From assembly GCF_003434305.1 (NCBI RefSeq), contig NZ_QKKX01000050.1, positions 103,097 through 167,096 on the forward strand: DNA of 64,000 nt, given 5' to 3'. This stretch comes from Micromonospora sp. MW-13 (GTDB taxonomy: Bacteria; Actinomycetota; Actinomycetes; Mycobacteriales; Micromonosporaceae). The notes beneath the pieces were generated by a model, which saw nothing but the letters and a program-made list of their open reading frames with translations, ran no database searches and was not told the origin of the DNA. Numbering within the stretch: the first letter of the stretch is position 1; each line of letters begins with the position of its first letter. Made by a program: the position numbers and the translations under genes. Below, piece after piece: positions 61,068-64,000 of the stretch.

Positions 61068-62630
61068 ATGGTGCGACTCATCCTGCCGGTCGCCGCGACG
61101 CTGCTGGTGCTGATCGCGGTGCGGTGGTCACAACCGGAGGCCCTGCGGGTCGACGGGTTCTGGCCGCTGGCGGCGCTCGCGGTGGTGACGGCGCTCGGCT
61201 CGGCCCTGACCCTGGGCCTGTCCCGGGTCGCCTTCTCCCGGACAGCGCCGTGGATCCGCGGGTTCCTCTCGACCGCCGTCGCGTTCGTCCTGCTGGCCTC
61301 GTTCACCGACGGGCCTGGTCCGGCGGCGGTCATCGGGGGGATCCTGGTGGCGCTGGCGGTGCTGTTCTCGCTGCTGCGCGGCGGTGGTCGCGCCCTGCGG
61401 GCGGAGCCGTTCCCGCCGGACGTCCTCGGCGTGGCCCGGCTCGCGGCGCGGTTCGTGGTGCCGGCGGCCTGGTACCTCGCCGCCGTCCAGGTGGTGCCGG
61501 GCGTGCAGTCGGCGCACCGGTGGCCGGGCGTGCTGCTGGGCGGCCTCGTCGCGGGAGGCACCCTCGTCGCGGGCACCGTCCTGGGATGGACCAGGCCGTG
61601 GCACGCCTGCGTGACGCCGGTGCTGGTGGACGGTAGCGTGCGGGCCGCGTACGGCGGAATCGGGCACCTCGTCGGAATCGGCGACCCGAGCACCGGCGAG
61701 CACCTGCGGGTGATGGGCTCGGGCGGCGTGCTCGCCGACCTGTCGGGCCTGCTGCCGGATTCGCTGCCCGACGCGTTCCGCCGGCAGCTCGACCGCCTCA
61801 CCCCCGGCCTGGTACGGGCCGCCTGCGCGGTCGAGACACCGAGGGGGGTGCTGCTCGCCTCCGCCGGCTACGGCGACGCCGTGCACCTGTGGGACCCCGA
61901 GACCGGCCGGGCGGTGCACGCCCTCGCCGGGCACCTGGGCGCGGTGAACGCCCTGTGCGCCGTGCCGGTCGGCGACACCGTCCTGCTCGCCTCCGGCGGA
62001 GACGACGGCAGGATCCGGATCTGGGAGCCGGCGACGGGCCGCCAGGTGCGGGTCGTCGGCCCGAGGGGGCGGTGGGTCGTCCGGGCAATGTGCACCGTGC
62101 CGGTGGACGGTCGGATCCTGCTCGCCGCCGGTTACGCCGACGGCACCGTCCGGCTGTGGGACCCGGTCGAGCGCCAGCTGGTCCGCCACCTGGGCGCCCA
62201 GCGGGGCGGCGTCAACGCCGTCTGCGCGGTCACCGTCGACGGCGCGACGCGGCTCGCCTCGGCGGCCGGTGACGGCACCGTGGTCCTGTGGGACCCCGAC
62301 ACCGGCGAGCGCCTCGGCTCTTTCGACGACGAATCCCCCCGGTACGGGCTCTGCACCGTGGAGCTGGACGGCGAGGTGCTTCTCGCCGCGGCCGGGGACG
62401 GCGTCGGCATCACCCTGTGGGACCCGGCGAGCGGTACCCGGCGGGGCTCGCTGGGCACCGGGTCGCTGCTGACCATGCTGCTCAGCCCGACGGGTTGGAT
62501 CCGGTCGATGTGCCAGGTCGGCGACGGCGACGACGCGTTCCTGATGCTCGCCGGTTACGACCGCGCGGTCGAGCAGATCCGCCTCCGGCCGGCGCTGCGG
62601 TCCCTCGCCGCGCCGGAGGGGGCCTCCTGA
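61068..62630 (+). CDS. Membrane protein with C-terminal WD40 propeller
   Basis: 520 residues. The N-terminal ~175 residues contain five or so hydrophobic helices (ILPVAATLLVLIAVRWS, LAALAVVTALGSALTLGL, AAVIGGILVALAVLFSLL). From about 260 at least five WD40 blades follow: VHLWDPETGR, IRIWEPATGRQ, VRLWDPVERQ, VVLWDPDTGER and ITLWDPASGTR. WD40 proteins of actinomycetes scaffold protein complexes, often with kinases or NTPases, but none is adjacent here. It starts at ATG 61068 after GAGG. Confidence 0.82.
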   Translation: MVRLILPVAATLLVLIAVRWSQPEALRVDGFWPLAALAVVTALGSALTLGLSRVAFSRTAPWIRGFLSTAVAFVLLASFTDGPGPAAVIGGILVALAVLFSLLRGGGRALRAEPFPPDVLGVARLAARFVVPAAWYLAAVQVVPGVQSAHRWPGVLLGGLVAGGTLVAGTVLGWTRPWHACVTPVLVDGSVRAAYGGIGHLVGIGDPSTGEHLRVMGSGGVLADLSGLLPDSLPDAFRRQLDRLTPGLVRAACAVETPRGVLLASAGYGDAVHLWDPETGRAVHALAGHLGAVNALCAVPVGDTVLLASGGDDGRIRIWEPATGRQVRVVGPRGRWVVRAMCTVPVDGRILLAAGYADGTVRLWDPVERQLVRHLGAQRGGVNAVCAVTVDGATRLASAAGDGTVVLWDPDTGERLGSFDDESPRYGLCTVELDGEVLLAAAGDGVGITLWDPASGTRRGSLGTGSLLTMLLSPTGWIRSMCQVGDGDDAFLMLAGYDRAVEQIRLRPALRSLAAPEGAS

Positions 62631-62668
62631 CCGACCACCCGGATCCGGTCCCGCGTCGCGCGACGCCG

Positions 62669-62699
62669 GCCGGGCGGCGGCAGCCCGCCACCGCCCGGC
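62669..62699. terminator. Hairpin between convergent genes
   Basis: GCCGGGCGG and CCGCCCGGC form a 9-bp stem with a 13-base loop between the WD40 gene and the convergent DUF4185-like gene. Confidence 0.5.
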
Positions 62700-62712
62700 G
62701 ACCTGCGGTGGT

Positions 62713-63831
62713 TCAGAGGGATCCGACGAACTGGCTGACGTGGTAGGCGGTGCTGCGGTTGTCGGGCGTCCGGGTCCACTTCGAGACCATCAGGTGCAGC
62801 TCGTTGGCGTTCCTGCCGGACCAGGGGTGGATGAAGCCGCCGTACAGCGCCGGCTCCTGCCACGGGAACACCTGGACCTTCTCGGCGGTCCACACCTGGT
62901 CCGGCCCGCCGGCGGTGCGGGTGACGATGCAGCCGGTCACACAGTTGAGGTAGGACATGACCCAGGTGCCGTCGGGCAGCCGGCGTACCGACGGTTCGCC
63001 GAACCGGCCAGTGAGGATCGGAGTGCAGGGCCGCCCCCAGCCCCAGTTGCTGCCGTTCCAGCCCCAGCCCTCGTACGACTCGGGGTAGAACAGCCGGTCC
63101 CAGCGGACCCGACGCAGCATCATCGGGCCGTCCTGGCGACCCGCGCGGACGGAGAAGACGTAGACCCAGTCCCCGTCACGCTGCATCGTCCACATCTGGA
63201 ACGGGTCGGTGTTGTTCCCGTTGTTCCACCACTTCAGAGGGGTCCGGACGAAGTCGTTGCCGTTGTCGGAGTAGGCCAGGCCGGCGTAGCGCGAGCGCCA
63301 GTGCGGGCCGGCGGGACCGACGGAGTCCCAGTTCTCGATGCTCATGTAGGAGATCAACTGACGGCCGGTCTCGGGGAAGCTGATCCCGTCGTTGGGGATG
63401 ACGCTGATCTCCCAGAGGCCGTCGATCCCGGTCCCGAAGTGGCCGTTGTGCATGATTTCGGGGGCGCGGCCGTTGCCGGCCACCCGCGCGGCGCTGTCGA
63501 AGACGATCCCGCCGGGCGCGCCCGGGTGGACGTTGGAGCGCAGCATCACCGGGGACCGCCAGTCGTTGGGCAGCGGCGGGCCCTCGGGCCACGGGGTGTT
63601 GAAGGTGTCGCCGAAGAGGTATCCGATCGAGCCGTTCTCCAGCACGTACGGGATGCCGAGGTCCGTGCCCGCGACCTGCCACCGACTGTTGGTGTCCAGG
63701 TCGGCGCCGGTGACCCGCTTCTTCCAGGTGGCCGCCTGGGCCGGGCCGGAAAGAGCCAGGGCCGGCGCGACGGCCGAGGCCGTGGCGACCGCGGCGACCC
63801 TGCCGAGGAATGCCCGACGGTCCAGTGTCAT
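62713..63831 (-). CDS. Tat-exported DUF4185-like protein
   Basis: 372 residues. The N-terminus DRRAFLGRVAAVATASAVAP is a twin-arginine-type signal. The mature protein shows the five-bladed-propeller style of DUF4185 and glycosidase-like families: YVLENGSIGYLFGDTFNTPW, WRSPVMLRSNVHPG, GRFGEPSVRRLPDGTWVMSY and YGGFIHPWSGRNANELHLMV. Proteins of this kind are thought to act on cell-wall or extracellular glycans. It starts at ATG 63831. A long hairpin follows upstream. Confidence 0.82.
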   Translation of the reverse strand: MTLDRRAFLGRVAAVATASAVAPALALSGPAQAATWKKRVTGADLDTNSRWQVAGTDLGIPYVLENGSIGYLFGDTFNTPWPEGPPLPNDWRSPVMLRSNVHPGAPGGIVFDSAARVAGNGRAPEIMHNGHFGTGIDGLWEISVIPNDGISFPETGRQLISYMSIENWDSVGPAGPHWRSRYAGLAYSDNGNDFVRTPLKWWNNGNNTDPFQMWTMQRDGDWVYVFSVRAGRQDGPMMLRRVRWDRLFYPESYEGWGWNGSNWGWGRPCTPILTGRFGEPSVRRLPDGTWVMSYLNCVTGCIVTRTAGGPDQVWTAEKVQVFPWQEPALYGGFIHPWSGRNANELHLMVSKWTRTPDNRSTAYHVSQFVGSL

Positions 63832-63844
63832 GTCAGGTCCTTCC

Positions 63845-63875
63845 CGCGCGCCCGGCCGGTCCGGCCGGGCGCGCG
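63845..63875. terminator. Hairpin terminating the upstream leftward gene
   Basis: CGCGCGCCCGGCCGG at 63845-63859 and its exact complement at 63861-63875 form a 15-bp stem around one unpaired base. It lies between the end of the partial leftward gene (63934) and the start of the DUF4185-like gene. Confidence 0.6.
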
Positions 63876-63933
63876 TGCGCTCGATGCCCCCGGCCGGCGG
63901 GCGGTGCGTGCCGAGCCTTGGAGGTTTCGGATG

Positions 63934-64000
63934 TCAGAGGGTGGTTTCTCCGGGGAGGCCGAAGAAGTCGTGCCATTTTTGGGATGTGCTGAAGGTGGTG
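63934..64000 (-). CDS. C-terminal end of an unidentified protein (partial)
   Basis: The leftward frame ends at a stop at 63934-63936 with the residues TSQKWHDFFGLPGETTL. The rest of the gene lies beyond the window. The short tail is not enough to name a family. Confidence 0.4.
   Translation of the reverse strand, partial: TTFSTSQKWHDFFGLPGETTL

Noticed and set aside
1..64000. tRNA, rRNA, CRISPR array or replication origin
   Set aside because: No cloverleaf-like sequence, rRNA-like stretch, regularly spaced direct repeats or DnaA-box cluster was noticed when reading the window. A covariance-model search would be needed to exclude small RNAs.

Overview
The window is a 64-kb chromosomal stretch from a high-G+C actinomycete, most likely a Micromonosporaceae member (Micromonospora-like). 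The evidence is the very high G+C with strong third-position bias, frequent GTG starts with GTGA/ATGA gene overlaps, DtxR/IdeR-type iron boxes, abundant ECF sigma factors, and XRE regulators with large C-terminal domains. No rRNA, tRNA or CRISPR array was seen.

Layout. 1-7.9 kb is housekeeping-like: the end of a Clp-N protein, a small membrane protein, a 5'-3' exonuclease, an MHYT sensor, a HelY-type helicase, a HAD phosphatase and a diacylglycerol-kinase-like enzyme. 8.1-13.5 kb is a small specialised-metabolism locus: two tryptophan-dioxygenase-superfamily genes, a kynureninase-like PLP enzyme and a methyltransferase in one operon, with a second methyltransferase gene convergent to it. 13.6-16 kb is a decayed island with a deleted methyltransferase, a broken uridine kinase and a MITE-like inverted repeat. 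16-21.2 kb holds an anti-sigma/ECF sigma pair, a PepSY protein with a two-component system, and a DksA-type zinc-finger protein.

21.8-32.7 kb is an iron/siderophore region: two siderophore-interacting reductases, an FptX-like permease, a DHA2 exporter, a penicillin-acylase-family hydrolase and two paralogous IucB-type acyltransferases, with three or four candidate iron boxes. A secreted alpha-amylase with two starch-binding domains interrupts it. No siderophore synthetase lies in the window. 33-39.2 kb has a secreted trypsin-like protease and a CHAT/TPR protein divergent from an S8 protease, sigma factor and small protein, which resembles a protease-centred signalling or conflict module. 39.4-46.3 kb has a secreted protein, two XRE regulators with small companions, remnants of a third regulator and a transposase, and a SigE-type sigma factor with its membrane partner.

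46.4-59.9 kb is a compact NRPS locus. A stand-alone double-condensation protein is divergent from an operon encoding C-A-T-TE fused to an MFS exporter, an acyl-AMP ligase, C-A-T, and a free acyl carrier protein. By hand-read codes the A domains resemble Asp-type (first gene) and Gly-type (third gene), so the simplest model is an exported N-acyl-dipeptide. The thioesterase carries Cys instead of Ser as nucleophile. 59.8-64 kb has a small membrane protein, a YciO-type protein, a membrane-anchored WD40 protein, a Tat-exported DUF4185-like protein and a gene end.

All domain calls are from reading motifs by eye; no database search was run.
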